Shown here: positions 14,096-25,776 of the stretch, one piece after another
Position numbering within the stretch: the first letter of the stretch is position 1
How the letters are laid out: each line of letters begins with the position of its first letter
DNA from: Stictocephala bisonia
Taxonomy: Eukaryota > Arthropoda > Insecta > Hemiptera > Membracidae
Assembly: GCA_035578905.1 (NCBI GenBank)
Contig: JAQJVL010000109.1
Coordinates: forward strand, 2,125,827 to 2,189,826
Direction of reading: 5' to 3'
Length of the DNA stretch: 64,000 bases
Program-made: the position numbers and the translations under genes
The notes under the pieces: model-generated
What the model saw: the letters and a program-made list of their open reading frames with translations, nothing else
Database searches by the model: none
Told to the model about the DNA's origin: nothing

Positions 14096-14869
14096 CTATG
14101 TTTTTGAAACTCAATAGATATCGACTTAAGGTTTATTTTTATCAATAATTAAATTCATTATATTTATAATAACAAATAATTTACAGTTGAACGTTTTAGA
14201 TTCATGGTCAACAAACTATGACATCATCCTATTGAGAACGTTAAGGAAATGTGATCACCACAGACTGCACCAGTAGTTTAACATATAATTGACTTAAATC
14301 ATTGTATGATTTGGTTTATTTTATTACAATAATTAGTTTACTTCATAGTAAAAAAACTAAACATTTCTAACGTCATAAATAAAATCACAGCTGTGGAGAT
14401 AAAAAAATACAATGTCTTTTTACATAAAATTGGCTTCGAATATTTAAAACACAAGGAGCCAGTTACTATTTAATTATAATTGTTAACGTAAACAGACCTT
14501 AAAAATTTACGTAATTGTTTTTAGTATGTTTAACCAAACACATCTATAATACTAGAATAATATTTATTACATAATATAATTAACATTTACGATGTAATTT
14601 AATTTAAATATAGAAAAAATATATAGCAACTACTTTGTAAGTGTTGGTAATGAAATTAACGTTCTATTAACTATTTATTTCAATATTAACTTTATTACCT
14701 GTTATCACTGAATTATAAATGAATATTAAAATTAATGTATTTGTGTGGGCACCTATCAAAATAACTTAATAATTTACGCAACTGTGTATTCAACATCTAT
14801 GTGTCTGCTAGTGATACAAATGTCAAAATTATTCAAGACATTGCTTTAACAAAATGGGGTTTTTGCTAA
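14096..14869. other. AT-rich DNA, nothing recognised
   Basis: No gene or repeat family seen. Confidence 0.5.
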
Positions 14870-14922
14870 TTTTATAGGGCATAACGTCATTATGTGGGGG
14901 AGGGGGGAGAGGACGCAAACTG
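14870..14922 (+). repeat. Possible decayed fragment of the 166-bp satellite
   Basis: The run 'ataacgtcattatgtggggg' followed by 'aggggggagaggacgc' resembles the satellite segment 'gcaacgtgagttagtggggg', 'aggggacggtacgcc'. It is short, and I hold it loosely. Confidence 0.35.
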
Positions 14923-15775
14923 AAACGAATGTCTACTATTGGTGAAAAAATAATGTGCACACAAGTTTGAAGATTGTTTTCTTATAAAACTAAGAAACCT
15001 ATCAAAAATCCAACAACAACATTGTTTTCCTCGTTTAATTTTACGTAGTAACGTATGCGTTTTAAAATGTGTACAAGTTTTTGTAATTTTTTCTCAGTTG
15101 TACCATAGCAAAAGGTAACTGAATTTTGACTGTACACTGTGCATAAAATTTACACCGTTATTACTCGGAAACTCGCTACTGTATCGCATCTATATTTTTT
15201 TATATGGTTGATAAGAATGATTTCAATGAATTTCATACGTTTTAGAAATTTAAGTTCTTATCGAATATTGTTACCTGAAATATTGTTTTCTTGGCTTTTA
15301 GAGGTCATAACATTTTGGCATTTAAAGGACTAATTACTGGATCACGTTGTAATTTTTATGGCATTTATATTTTACGAACATAACTTTCATATGTGTAAAT
15401 AAAGGTAGGGATGTTATAATGATCTAAATGAAATGAAATTAGTTATCAATGTAAATAAATTTAAATTATTTATCAATTTGAAGTAGTTTTTAATTGATTT
15501 AAAGTCACTGCATTTATTAACTTATATGACATTTATGTAGCTTAACTTTTCAATCCTTGTTGCTTAAGGATTGAAACAAGACCAAGTAATACATTTTACA
15601 TCCTCTAAAAGGCAAGGAAACAACGTTTCAGGAAATCGAGAAGAACTTAAACTATCGAAAAGTTAAAATCCCAAAATTAAAAAAAACTCAATGAAAGCAT
15701 TCCTTTAAATCATGAATGAAGTATAAATATTATAAACTAACGAGTTTTTTTAGTAATAATGGTGTAAATTTTATG
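14923..15775. other. AT-rich DNA, nothing recognised
   Basis: A short inverted pair 'caatccttgttgcttaaggattg' (about 15550-15573) is present. No gene. Confidence 0.5.
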
Positions 15776-15975
15776 TATAGTTAAATTAGTAAAAATTACG
15801 TTTTTTTATTCCAGCTAGGATAACAATTATTAAAAATTTCAATAACTTTTAAAATGCATATGTCATAACAAAATATTAAAAGATACAAAAATGGTGTGAT
15901 TGGCTTTTTAGTAGGCCTTTTAGTTCCTTAGAAAACAAACATAAAACTCGGGTGTACATAATTTCTGCGTCCACA
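15776..15975 (+). repeat. Dispersed repeat F, copy 1 (left of satellite)
   Basis: It shares 'aaaatgcatatgtcata', 'aaaaatggtgtgattgg', 'ttagttccttagaaaacaa' and 'aactcgggtgtacat' with two copies on the far side of the satellite (21235-21415 and 21575-21740), all in the same orientation. Confidence 0.75.
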
Positions 15976-16019
15976 GTAGGCAAAACCACACCACAATACT
16001 CCCCTCTGTGATGATTTTC

Positions 16020-19000
16020 TGTGAATTCTAAGCCTTAGTCATACAATGAAAATACACGTTACTTGTAAGGTGTAACGTCAGTAGGTGGGAGGGAGGACAC
16101 ACGCTTCATGTATTTACACTGCACACCCTCTCCAGCCAAACTCCCGTACTGCAACCTTCTGCCATTGTTGTCTGTTGATTGTAGGCCATCGTCATGACGT
16201 CAAGTTATAATCAGTGCACGTCTTGTAGGGTGCAAAGTTAGTGGGGTGGGGACGGTACGCCACAACATGTGTCCACATTATACCCATATCCAGCTATAGC
16301 CATCCCACATCGCCTCTCTCTGTTATCACCATTTAGGGATTATAAGCCCTAGCACGTTGTCAAGTTATAATCAGTGCACGTCTTGTAGGGTGCAACGTGA
16401 GTTAGTGGGGGAGGGGCCGGTACGCCACAACATGTGTCCACATTGTTCCCCCCCCCCTACCCAGTCATAATCTCCCCACATCACCTCACTCTGTCATCGC
16501 CATTTGGGGATAATAAGCCCTAGCCCGTTGTCAAGTTACAATCAGTGCACGTCTTGTAGGGTGCAAAGTTAGTTAGTGGGGGAGTGGACGGCACGCCACA
16601 ACATGTGTCCACATTGTTCCCCTACCCAGTCATAATCTCCCCACATCACCTCACTCTGTCATCGCCATTTGGGGATTATAAGCCCTAGCACGTTGTCAAG
16701 TTACAATCAGTGCACGTCTTGTAGGGTGCAACGTGAGTTAGTGGGGGAGGGGACGGTACGCCACAACATGTGTCCACATTGTTCCCCTACCCAGGTCATA
16801 ATCATCCCACATCGCCTCACTCTGTCATCGCCATTTGGGGATTATAAGCCCTAGCCCGTCGTCAAGTTACAATCAGTGCACGTCTTGTAGGGTGCAACGT
16901 TAGTTAGTGGGGGAGGGGACGGTACGCCACAACATGTGTCCACATTGTTCCCCTACCCAGTCATAATCTCCCCACATCACCTCACTCTGTCATCGCCATT
17001 TGGGGATAATAAGCCCTAGCCCGTCGTCAAGTTACAATCAGTGCACGTCTTGTAGGGTGCAACGTGAGTTAGTGGGGGAGGGGCCGGTACGCCACAACAT
17101 GTGTCCACATTGTTCCCCTACCCAGTCATAATCTCCCCACATCACCTCACTCTGTCATCGCCTTTTGGGGATAATAAGCCCTAGCCCGTCGTCAAGTTAC
17201 AATCAGTGCACGTCTTGTATGGTGCAACGTGAGTTAGTGGGGGAGTGGACGGCACGCCACAACATGTGTCCACATTGTTCCCCTACCCAGGTCATAATCA
17301 CCCCACATCACCCCACTCTGTCATCGCCATTTGGGGATAATAAGACCTAGCCCGTCGTCAAGTTACAATCAGTGCACGTCTTGTAGGGTGCAACGTGAGT
17401 TAGTGGGGGAGTGGACTGTACGCCACAACATGTGTCCACATTGTTCCCCTACCCAGGTCATATTCACCCCACATCGCCTCACTCTGTCATCGCCATTTGG
17501 GGATAATAAGCCCTAGCCCGTCGTCAAGTTACAATCAGTGCACATATTGTAGGGTGCAATGTGAGTTAGTGGGGGAGGGGACGGTATGCCACAACATGTG
17601 TCCACATTGTTCCCCAACCCAGGTCATAATCACCCCACATCACCCCACTCTGTCATCGCCATTTGGGGATAATAAGCCCTAGCCCGTCGTCAAGTTACAA
17701 TCAGTGCACGTCTTGTATAGTGCAAAGTTAGTTAGTGGGGGAGGGAGTGGCATGCCACAATATGTGTCCACATTGTTCCCCTACCCAGTCATATTCACCC
17801 CATATCGCCTCAATCTGTCATCGCCATTCGGGGATAATAAGCCCTAGCCCGTCGTCAAGTTATAATCAGTGCACGTCTTGTAGGGTGCAAAGTTAGTTAG
17901 TGGGGGAGGGAGTGGCATGCCACAACATGTGTTCACATTGTTCTCCTACCCAGTCATAGCCACCCCACATCGCCTCACCCTGTCATCGCCATTCGGGGAT
18001 TATAAACCCTAGCAAATTGTTAAGTTACAATCAGTGCACGTCTTGTAGGATGCAACGTAAGTTAGTGGGGGAGGGGATGGCACGCCACAACATGTGTCCA
18101 CAATGTACCCATATCCAGCTATAGCCATCCCACATCGCCTCTCTCTGTTATCACCATTTGGGGATAATAAGCCCTAGCCCGTTGTCAAGTTACAATCAAT
18201 GCACGTCTTGTAGGGTGCAACGTGAGTTAATGGGGGAGTGGACGGTACGCCACAACATGTGTCCACATTGTTCCCCTACCTAGGTCATAATCACCCCACA
18301 TCGCCTCACTCTGTCATCGCCATTTGGGGATTATAAGCCCTAGCCCGTCGTCAAGTTACAATCAGTGCACGTCTTGTAGGGTGCAACGTTAGTTAGTGGG
18401 GGGAGGGGACGGCACGCCAAATGTGTCCACATTGTAACCACTCCCCCCCCCCATAGCCACCCCACATCACATCTCTCTATCATCGCCATTCAGGAATTAT
18501 AAGCCCTAGCCCGTTGTCAAGTTATAATCAGTGCACGTCTTGTAGGGTGCAACATGAGTTAGTGGGGGAGGGGACGGTACGCCACAACATGTGTCCACAT
18601 TGTAACCACCCCCCAGCCATAGCCACCCACATCGCCTCACTCTGTCATTGCCATTTGGGGATAATAAGCCCTAGCCCATCGTCAAGTTACAATTAGTGCA
18701 CGTCTTGTATGGTGCAACGTGAGTTAGTAGGGGTGGGGACTGTTCGCCACAACATGTGTCCACATTGTTCCCCTACCCAGTCATAGCCACCCCACATCGC
18801 CTCACTCTGTCATCGCCATTTGGGGATAATAAGCCCTAGCCCGTCGTCAAGTTACAATCAGTGCACGTCTTGTAGGGTGCAACGTGAGTTAGTGGGGGAG
18901 TGGACTGTACGCCACAACATGTGTCCACATTGTTCCCCTACCCAGTCATAGCCACCCCACATCGCCTCACTCTGTCATCGACTTTTGGGGATAATAAGCC

Positions 19001-20640
19001 CTAGCCCGTCGTCAAGTTACAATCAGTGCACGTCTTGTATGGTGCAACGTGAGTTAGTGGGGGAGTGGACGGCACGCCACAACATGTGTCCACATTGTTC
19101 CCCTACCCAGGTCATAATCACCCCACATCACCCCACTCTGTCATCGCCATTTGGGGATAATAAGCCATAGCCCGTCGTCAAGTTACAATCAGTGCACGTC
19201 TTGTAGGGTGCCACGTGAGTTAGTGGGGGAGTGGACTGTACGCCACAACATGTGTCCACATTGTTCCCCTACCCAGGTTATATTCATCCCATATCGCCTC
19301 ACTCTGTCATCGCCATTTGGGGATAATAAGCCCTAGCCCGTCGTCAAGTTACAATCAGTGCACATCTTGTAGGGTGCAATGTGAGTTAGTGGGGGAGGGA
19401 ACGGTACGCCACAACATGTGTCCACATTGTTCCCCTACCCAGGTCATAATCACCCCACATCACCCCACTCTGTCATCGCCATTCGGGGATAATAAGCCCT
19501 AGCCCGTCGTCAAGTTATAATCAGTGCACGTCTTGTAGGGTGCAAAGTTAGTGGGGGAGGGAGTGGCATGCCACAACATGTGTCCACATTGTTTCCCTAC
19601 CCAGTCATAGCTACCCCACATCGCCTCACTCTGTCATCGCCATTCGGGGATAATAAGCCCTAGCCCGTCGTCAAGTTATAATCAGTGCACGTCTTGTAGG
19701 GTGCAAAGTTAGTGGGGGAGGGAGTGGCATGCCACAACATGTGTCCACATTGTTCTCCTACCCAGTCATAGCCACCCCACAACGCCTCACCCTGTCATCG
19801 CCATTTGGGGATTATAAACCCTAGCACGTTGTTAAGTTACAATCAGTGCACGTCTTGTAGGGTGCAACGTGAGTTAGTGGGGGAGTGGACGGTACGCCAC
19901 AACATGTGTCCACACTATACCCATATCCAGCTATAGCCATTCCACATCGCCTCTCTCTGTTATAGCCATTCGGGGATTATAAGCCCTAGCCTGTCGTCAA
20001 GTTATAATCAGTGCACGTCTTGTAGGGTGCAACATGAGTTAGTGGGGGAGTGGACGGTACGCCACAACATGTGTACACACTATACCCATATCCAGCTATA
20101 GCCATCCCACATCGCCTCTCTCTGTTATAGCCATTTGGGGATTATAAGCCCTAGCCTGTCGTCAAGTTATAATCAGTGCTCGTCTTGTAAGGTGCAACAT
20201 GAGTTAGTGGGGGAGTGGCGGTACGCCACAACATGTGTCCACACTATACCCATATCCAGCTATAGCTACACCACATCATCTCTCTCTCTTATAGCCATTT
20301 GGGGATTATAAGCCCTAGCCTGTCGTCAATTTATAATCAGTGCACGTCTTGTAGGGTGCAACATGAGTTAGTGGGGGAGTGGACGGTACGCCACAACATG
20401 TGTCCACACTATACCCATATTGAGCTATAGCCATCCCACATCGCCTCTCTCTGTTATAGCCATTTGGGGATTATAAGCCCTAGCCTGTCGTCAAGTTATA
20501 ATCAGTGCACGTCTTGTAGGGTGCAACATGAGTTAGTGGGGGAGGGGACGGTACGCCACAACATGTGTCCACACTATACCTATATCCAGCTATAGCCACC
20601 CCACATCATCTCTCTCTCTGTTATAGCCATTTGGGGATTA
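16020..20640. repeat. GC-rich satellite array, unit about 166 bp, about 27 units
   Basis: A typical unit contains 'gtcaagttacaatcagtgca', 'cgtcttgtagggtgcaacg', 'gagttagtgggggag', 'cgccacaacatgtgtccac', 'cccctacccagtcata', 'ccccacatcgcctcactctg' and 'catcgccatttggggat'. Several consecutive units start exactly 166 bp apart (17165, 17331, 17497; 18985, 19151, 19317). A block from about 17165 to 18180 recurs at 18985-19990 with an offset of exactly 1820 bp, about 11 units, so part of the array was copied as a higher-order block. The last units (about 19860-20640) are a more homogeneous subtype with 'ccatatccagctatagcc'. The first unit (16020-16190) is strongly diverged, as is usual at an array edge. 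Base composition is far more GC-rich than the surroundings. Sixty-one-codon frames recurring in each unit are by-products. Confidence 0.95.
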
Positions 20641-20677
20641 TTAGACTTAGTTATATAGTGAATTTTTTCTATAATTA

Positions 20678-20720
20678 GAAGTGCTACAAACATGCTTTTT
20701 CCACATGTTTGTAGCACTTC
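20678..20720. repeat. Perfect 17-bp-stem hairpin at the satellite edge
   Basis: gaagtgctacaaacatg (20678-20694), a 9-nt loop, then the exact reverse complement (20704-20720). There is no T-run typical of a terminator and no host gene adjoins it. Confidence 0.9.
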
Positions 20721-21234
20721 CACAGCCTGTAAAAGGTAAAATACAATAATATTATGCGTTAGCTTAGTAAAATCATGAGTGTGTTTGGTTTGTACAGTTA
20801 AAATAAGTTATTAATGAAGGTAAGTGATGCGGTAGTAGCATATAAGGATCAAATTAAGGCTAAATATTTAATTAAATTCCTTTAATTTGAGTTAAGTATT
20901 GTTTAATCAAATATTTACCGAATCAAGGCAGTGCAATGCTTTCTTTCTCATTTTATCTTCGTACATGTACATGATATACAATAATGATTAGCTCTCAGCA
21001 CTGCTTTGCTATGTGAAGTAAATGCTAGCAGGCACTAACATTATTATTTTGAAGAAATAAACAAATAAATGTTAGAATGTGTTCTAAAATGAAACAAATG
21101 AATACTTCCGACAAATATACTATGTACGTGCTATTAATTCTGCAAATAAAACAATAATGTGAAAAACATGAACCACTAGTCTTAGGATTCTATGTGGTAA
21201 AATAGAATTATAATTTTTTATAAGGAACTAGAAG
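20721..21234. other. AT-rich DNA, nothing recognised
   Basis: No feature seen. Confidence 0.5.
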
Positions 21235-21415
21235 GCAAAATAAAAGAACTAAGGATAACATTCATTGAAAATTGTAATATAATATTAAAATGCATATATC
21301 ATATTGTACAGTGAAACAAGTAAAAAAATGGTGTGATTAGATTTTCCATAGGATTCTTAGTTCCTTAGAAAACAACATTCAAACTCTGGGGCACATGATT
21401 TTTGGACTGACAGAT
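21235..21415 (+). repeat. Dispersed repeat F, copy 2
   Basis: It matches copy 1 at 'aaaatgcatatatcatat', 'aaaaaatggtgtgattag', 'cttagttccttagaaaacaa' and 'tcaaactctgggg'. It lies about 600 bp past the satellite's right edge. Confidence 0.75.
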
Positions 21416-21574
21416 TGTCTATTTATAGTCCAATTAAAGATAGTATTTAATAATGGATTTGTGATTTTTCCTTAATATTGTTGGACAATTTCCTTACCAG
21501 CTTTTTAATAGTTAAACATGAGTTAGTTTATTTTATTTTATTACATACAATCCTAATCCCAATTTAGACGTGAT

Positions 21575-21740
21575 GGGGTTTTTTTAGTTCACCGTATTTT
21601 ATTATTTACATAATTTAAAAATGCGTATTTCATAACGTAGAATTAAACGGGGAAACAATGGCGTGATTAGAGTGTTCACAGGCATCTTATATTCTTACAA
21701 AACAACCTTCAAACGTAGGAACACATCACCGACAGTAGTA
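21575..21740 (+). repeat. Dispersed repeat F, copy 3
   Basis: A more diverged copy: 'aaaaatgcgtatttcataac', 'acaatggcgtgattaga', 'ttcttacaaaacaacc' and 'ttcaaacgtaggaacacat'. Confidence 0.65.
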
Positions 21741-21867
21741 TGATGACGTTTTTTTATCTACTGAACTATCAATTAGTGACGTTTTAATAATTTTAATCGA
21801 TTTTTTTAAATACAAAATGTTTAGACAAATAATTTCTTTTGCCTCTCTCAAGACATTATACAGTATC

Positions 21868-21990
21868 GGGGAAACAAACAAGGTCGAACTGAATTAGGAC
21901 TCTCAATAGACTAAGGGTTGTTGAGGCAACGATCAGACACAAGGGCAGTTCCACTTTCATTGTAGTCTTATTAATTGTATATCTTTCTTA
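21868..21990 (+). repeat. Dispersed repeat C, copy 1
   Basis: It shares 'ctcaatagactaagg', 'ttgaggcaacgatcag', 'acacaagggcagttcc' and 'cattgtagtc' with 36098-36225 and 40818-40932, all plus-oriented. The parent element is not identified. Confidence 0.65.
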
Positions 21991-22176
21991 TTAAATGAGT
22001 TTTAATACATATATAGATATATATATGTATAGATACATACATATATATATATGTATAGATACATACATATATATATGTATACATAGATACATATATAGAT
22101 TAATACATACACTTTCATTGTAGTCTTATTAATTGTATATCTTTCTTATTAAATGAGTTTTAATACATATATAGAT
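21952..22176. repeat. 65-bp direct duplication around an ATACAT/AT microsatellite
   Basis: A stretch from 'actttcattgtagtctta' to 'acatatatagat' occurs at about 21953-22017 and again at about 22111-22175 with no visible difference. The DNA between is ATAC/ATAT/TAGA simple repeat. This fits a recent slippage or unequal-exchange duplication. Confidence 0.9.
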
Positions 22177-22758
22177 GTTTAAAAGTGTATTTTACTCTGT
22201 GGCAGTTTGTAATAAACTTTAAAGTTTTTATATAGTTTTATATTTTTATAAAGTTGTTAATAAACAGTAAAAATAAACTGTATAATCCCTATATTAATAT
22301 TTATTTGTACATTTAAATCGGATGTTTACTTTTTATAATTCTTGACGTTAACTAAATACCATAGCTGTTAATAACTTAAAGCGAATAAACAATCTGGTTT
22401 ATTTTAGACTATGAAATATTAGGAGATACATAATAATCTTGTAATGGAGGTAGCATACTAGCCTGAGTGGCAACGTCTGAGTCATCTTTCTAGATACAAA
22501 TCAAAATGAGTATTGTATATTGGTTCAACTGATAAAAAAATATTTCATATTTTTCTCTAAATTGTTAAAAATATCGTTTGATTGAAAAAAATCAATCAAA
22601 TGATTTGTAATGTTTAAAATATAACATTTATATATATATATATTACCTTTAAAATATTAAATATATTAAAAAACTGTTGATGGGAATATAATTATGTCAT
22701 AAATATTATGGAAATCTTATGAATAAATAAATATTATTTACAAAATGGATTTAATATA
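22177..22758. other. AT-rich DNA, nothing recognised
   Basis: It includes a short (TA)n run near 22627-22642. No gene. Confidence 0.5.
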
Positions 22759-23755
22759 CAAGGTGTTGAAAAAGTATGCAACCACCTTCATTTTTCTTAA
22801 TGGGTCCAGATAAATAATTGAGATTTTGTACTTCTGTACACAGTTTTTTTTTCTACCTTTGTATGCAGTTTGTAATTTTTTCAACCTAGAGAAGAGGGTC
22901 CGTGGAGGTTTTCGTAAAAAGTTTAAATGAAAGGCTACGATGGGTTACCTATAATTTTAAAGGCTATTCTTTTCTGAATAACATAACATAAGTTTCAAGT
23001 CAAATGAACCACCCTAACAGAAATGGTGACTGGTTAACCTTTCCCAGCAGTGATATTTGAGTGGGAATTCTGTATGTTGTAAAATACAGCTATTTTCTAA
23101 GAGTTATTTGTACCATTATGCCAATAATATCATTTTAAGATAATTTTCTATTTCTTTAATCAAATACTTAGCTTCATAACTGGCTTTTACAACATGTGGA
23201 ATTCCCACTCAAATATCACTGCTAAGAAAGGTTAACCAGTCGCCATTTCTGATAGGGTGATTCTTTTGACATAAGACTTGTGGCATCTCATTTAGAGAAA
23301 GAAAGACATAATATGATGGGCAACTCATAATACCCTTTCATATAAACTATTTACGATATCCTCCACTGGATTACACAAAAAATTACAAAAAGCAAAAAAG
23401 ATAGAAAAAAACTGTCCACAGAGGTATACTAAATCTCAATTATTTATCTGGACCCATTAAAAAGAAATGAAAGTGGTTCCATACTTGTTCAAGACCCTCT
23501 GCTACGAAAGATTAACCAGTCGCTATTTCTAATAGTTTTTTTGACTTGAAACTTCTGGCGTCTTATTCAGAAAAAATAGGCTTTAAAATAATGTGTAACT
23601 CATCATAGCCTTTCATTTAAATGTTTTACGAAATTCTCCATGGGATCTCCCCTCTAGGTTGAAAAAATTAAATATTGCACTCCTTCTAAATTTCAATAAT
23701 TATCTGGACCTATTTAAGAAAAGTGAAGGGGGTCCTATACTTTTTCAACACCCTG
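22759..23755. mobile_element. Foldback DNA transposon, nested (CAGGGTG-type termini, TA target)
   Basis: The left end is CAAGGTGTTGAAAAAGTATG at 22759 and the right end is CTTTTTCAACACCCTG ending at 23755. Both are flanked by TA, consistent with a TA target-site duplication. The left arm (22759-23074, ending in 'gtgggaattc') is the inverted complement of 23193-23500. A third arm copy (23501-23755), in the orientation of the right arm, forms the actual right end. No transposase is encoded. The TA target and termini suggest a Tc1/mariner-like mobiliser, which is inference. Confidence 0.8.
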
Positions 23756-24661
23756 TATAAGTAAGGTATTAGTTAGTACAAAAACTCAACCATCATGTAT
23801 TTATATTGTTTATTTTCATATTAGAATATTTCTACATCTTGTTAAACATTTTAGCTGTATGTACTTTGATGCAAAATATTTACATATACGTACGTAGATA
23901 TATGAAACGTACCGTCTCTTCAGAGAAAAACACCAAATTAGTATTATAGATTGTTTGAACTAATAAAATAAATCATGCTATTGCTAATAAAATGTACGCC
24001 TTCGTGACGCAATTATTATTAAATGTGACTGGGTTACATAAAGAGATTTGATTTAAAGAAGTTTGTTTAAACATTTATATTTAATGCTTGGTAAAATTAA
24101 CTAATACAATTTATTATTTTAGTTGCCTAAAAGTTTAATCTTTTTATAAAACAAGTTCAACCAGTTATTATCAAATGTATTAAACAATTAGTATATTTCA
24201 ATAATGTAAGTATTCCAAATATTGCCTAAGCTATAACAGAGCACAACAGTTTCGACCTTGGGTCGTACGCCGGAATTATCCAGAATTCCCACCACGTAGA
24301 CCGCACACTTCACTGCGATTGTATTTTTATTTTCCCTGTAGGATCGCTTTTGGGTATTTCTATCTACTTCGTCCTTTGTATTTCGTAAAAGGACAGAGGA
24401 TTTCACATTACGTAAAATATAGTTTTAAAACGTTTACTTTTATTTCGATTATTTCCCATCAAATTAGTAAGAACAGTGTGTAACTAAAAATATGTCTTAG
24501 ATGTATATTTTTGGATTCTACACATAATTTAGAGCAGAACATTGAATGTGATTTTTTATCGAATACTAATCCGTTTAGTGTCTATCAGGGTAAACAAATT
24601 CAGAAAAGGGTTAACCTGGTCGTTTGAAAATATTAAATCAAAATATCTTGTAAATTCTTCA
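23756..24661. other. AT-rich DNA, nothing recognised
   Basis: Minus-strand frame 24188-24406 (72 codons) and plus-strand frame 24542-24832 show no domain. The latter runs into the PLE terminal sequence. Confidence 0.5.
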
Positions 24662-24750
24662 GGGATAGGCTTTCACTGTCGTTCATTAAGAAACTCATGG
24701 TCTCCGGGGCCCGACCACATCACTAGGCTATGTACATTATGTACAAACAT

Positions 24751-24792
24751 TGCCGACGTTTCGGCCACCTTACAGTGGCCATCTTCAGGGCA
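24751..24792 (-). ncRNA. Hammerhead-ribozyme-like motif (P2)
   Basis: On the minus strand: stem I strand UGCC (24792-24789), core CUGAAGA (24788-24782), one unpaired U, stem II GGCCAC...GUGGCC closed by a 5-6 nt loop, core GAA, palindromic ACGU, C as the predicted cleavage-site base, then GGCA, which pairs with UGCC. All core bases of the CUGANGA...GAAA...NUH pattern are present. Stem III would be only the self-complementary ACGU, so activity would be expected mainly as a dimer. Hammerhead motifs in PLE terminal repeats are an established phenomenon. Activity of this copy is inferred, and the extra unpaired U after CUGAAGA is non-canonical. Confidence 0.6.
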
Positions 24793-25056
24793 GACGAACT
24801 CTGTATTCACAGAACTCAACTCATTTGGCTAATACGATGTAGTACCTGCATGAAGCTGCCCTATCCAGTGCCTTACTGCGTTTTATTCGTAAGTTGTCAA
24901 AATGTCGCACTTTCTTTATGGTTTTCTCCCCGTAAAGTCGTTTAATATTCATGGATAGGTTTCCACGGTCGTCATTATTAATAACAAAATCATGGTTCTC
25001 GGGGCTCGACCGCACCCCTGTATTCACAGTGTCTAGTTCTATAATAACAGAGTTAG

Positions 25057-25102
25057 TCTGCTCTGAAGATGGCTCACTGTAATGTGGCCGAAATATCGGA
25101 AA
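25057..25102 (+). ncRNA. Decayed hammerhead-like motif (P2, inverted copy)
   Basis: Plus strand: CUGAAGA (25063-25069), a stem of GGCUCAC against GUGGCC, GAAA then AUAUC (25090-25097). The core is kept, but stem I (UGCU against GGAA) no longer pairs well and stem II has a bulge, so it is predicted weak or inactive. Confidence 0.5.
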
Positions 25103-25140
25103 TTTTTGTACATAATGTGAACAACCCAGTGACACGGTCG

Positions 25141-25410
25141 AGCTGCGAAGACATGATTTTTTTAAAAATTGTAAATTGTTAGGTTTATAAACTTTAAACC
25201 AAAACAATAAGTTTTAGTTAATGTTATTACAAATCTATTACTACTTCAATATTTATTTACGTACACCCATTATTAGTGGAGTTTTGTTAAACATGTATTT
25301 AACAATAGGAACAAACATTTTTAAATAATATGATCAAATAATCAATTCAAATATAATTTGAACATATTATAAATGCAAATATGTAATGCATATTTTAAAA
25401 TTAGTTTTAA
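25141..25410. other. AT-rich DNA, nothing recognised
   Basis: No feature seen. Confidence 0.5.
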
Positions 25411-25776
25411 AACACGGCGTCCGCTTAATGGTTGCCATCAACGTGGAAACTACTAGAGAAGTCTGGGGTATCCATGTTGGATGGTAGTCAAGGTTCAGTT
25501 GTAGTGAAGGGAAGTTAACTGAGTGTCAAACTTGTCAGTTACCTGAAAATCAGACCAAAACTAAGTGGTTCGGATTCCACTTAAAGCTGTAGGTCGCATA
25601 GTTTCCCTGGCTAAGGGGATATTAATAAATAGTCCTTTCTGAGGAACAGATTTGAGTTTTTACAAGTCGAAGTGACATTGTAATAATGACTAAACTCGTT
25701 CATCTACACTCATCACACTCATTCACCCCTCATATTCACCCATATCTCTACAATCGGCGTCTTTGAATAGTGAATA
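25411..25776 (+). repeat. SINE S1, 5'-truncated copy
   Basis: It runs from 'acacggcgtccgcttaatgg' through 'ctactagagaagtctgggg', 'ctgaaaatcagacc', 'aataaatagtcctttctga' and 'ctcgttcatctacactcat' to 'caatcggcgtctttgaata'. The tRNA-like head is missing. Confidence 0.85.

Larger units (their letters stand above)
24662..25140 (-). mobile_element. Penelope-like element remnant (family P2), N-terminal piece with terminal repeats
   Basis: On the minus strand, 25015-24821 reads as a short protein stretch rich in Arg/Lys with a KKVRHFDNLRIKRSKALDR-type pattern, then AASCRYY. It resembles the poorly conserved N-terminal region preceding the reverse transcriptase in Penelope-like proteins. That assignment is by eye and moderate at best. 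It stops in frame before any RT motif. Immediately downstream on the same strand (24792-24751) lies a hammerhead-like motif. An inverted, mutated copy lies upstream (25057-25102, plus strand). A block containing 'ctcatggtctccggggccc' (24690-24717) recurs as 'tcatggttctcggggctcg' at about 24990-25012 in the same orientation, which fits a tandem, head-to-tail terminal-repeat layout. No RT or endonuclease domain is present here. Confidence 0.55.

Noticed and set aside
16669..19502. Recurring 61-codon frames with identical-looking proteins (Cys/His-rich, 'YNQCTSC', 'HNMCPHC')
   Set aside because: They repeat with the 166-bp satellite period and end at the same unit positions; the Cys pattern is a by-product of the repeat, not a zinc-finger gene family.
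24821..25207. Complete 128-residue protein on the minus strand
   Set aside because: Its first half is translation through the inverted hammerhead and terminal-repeat sequence; only the later stretch may be PLE-derived.
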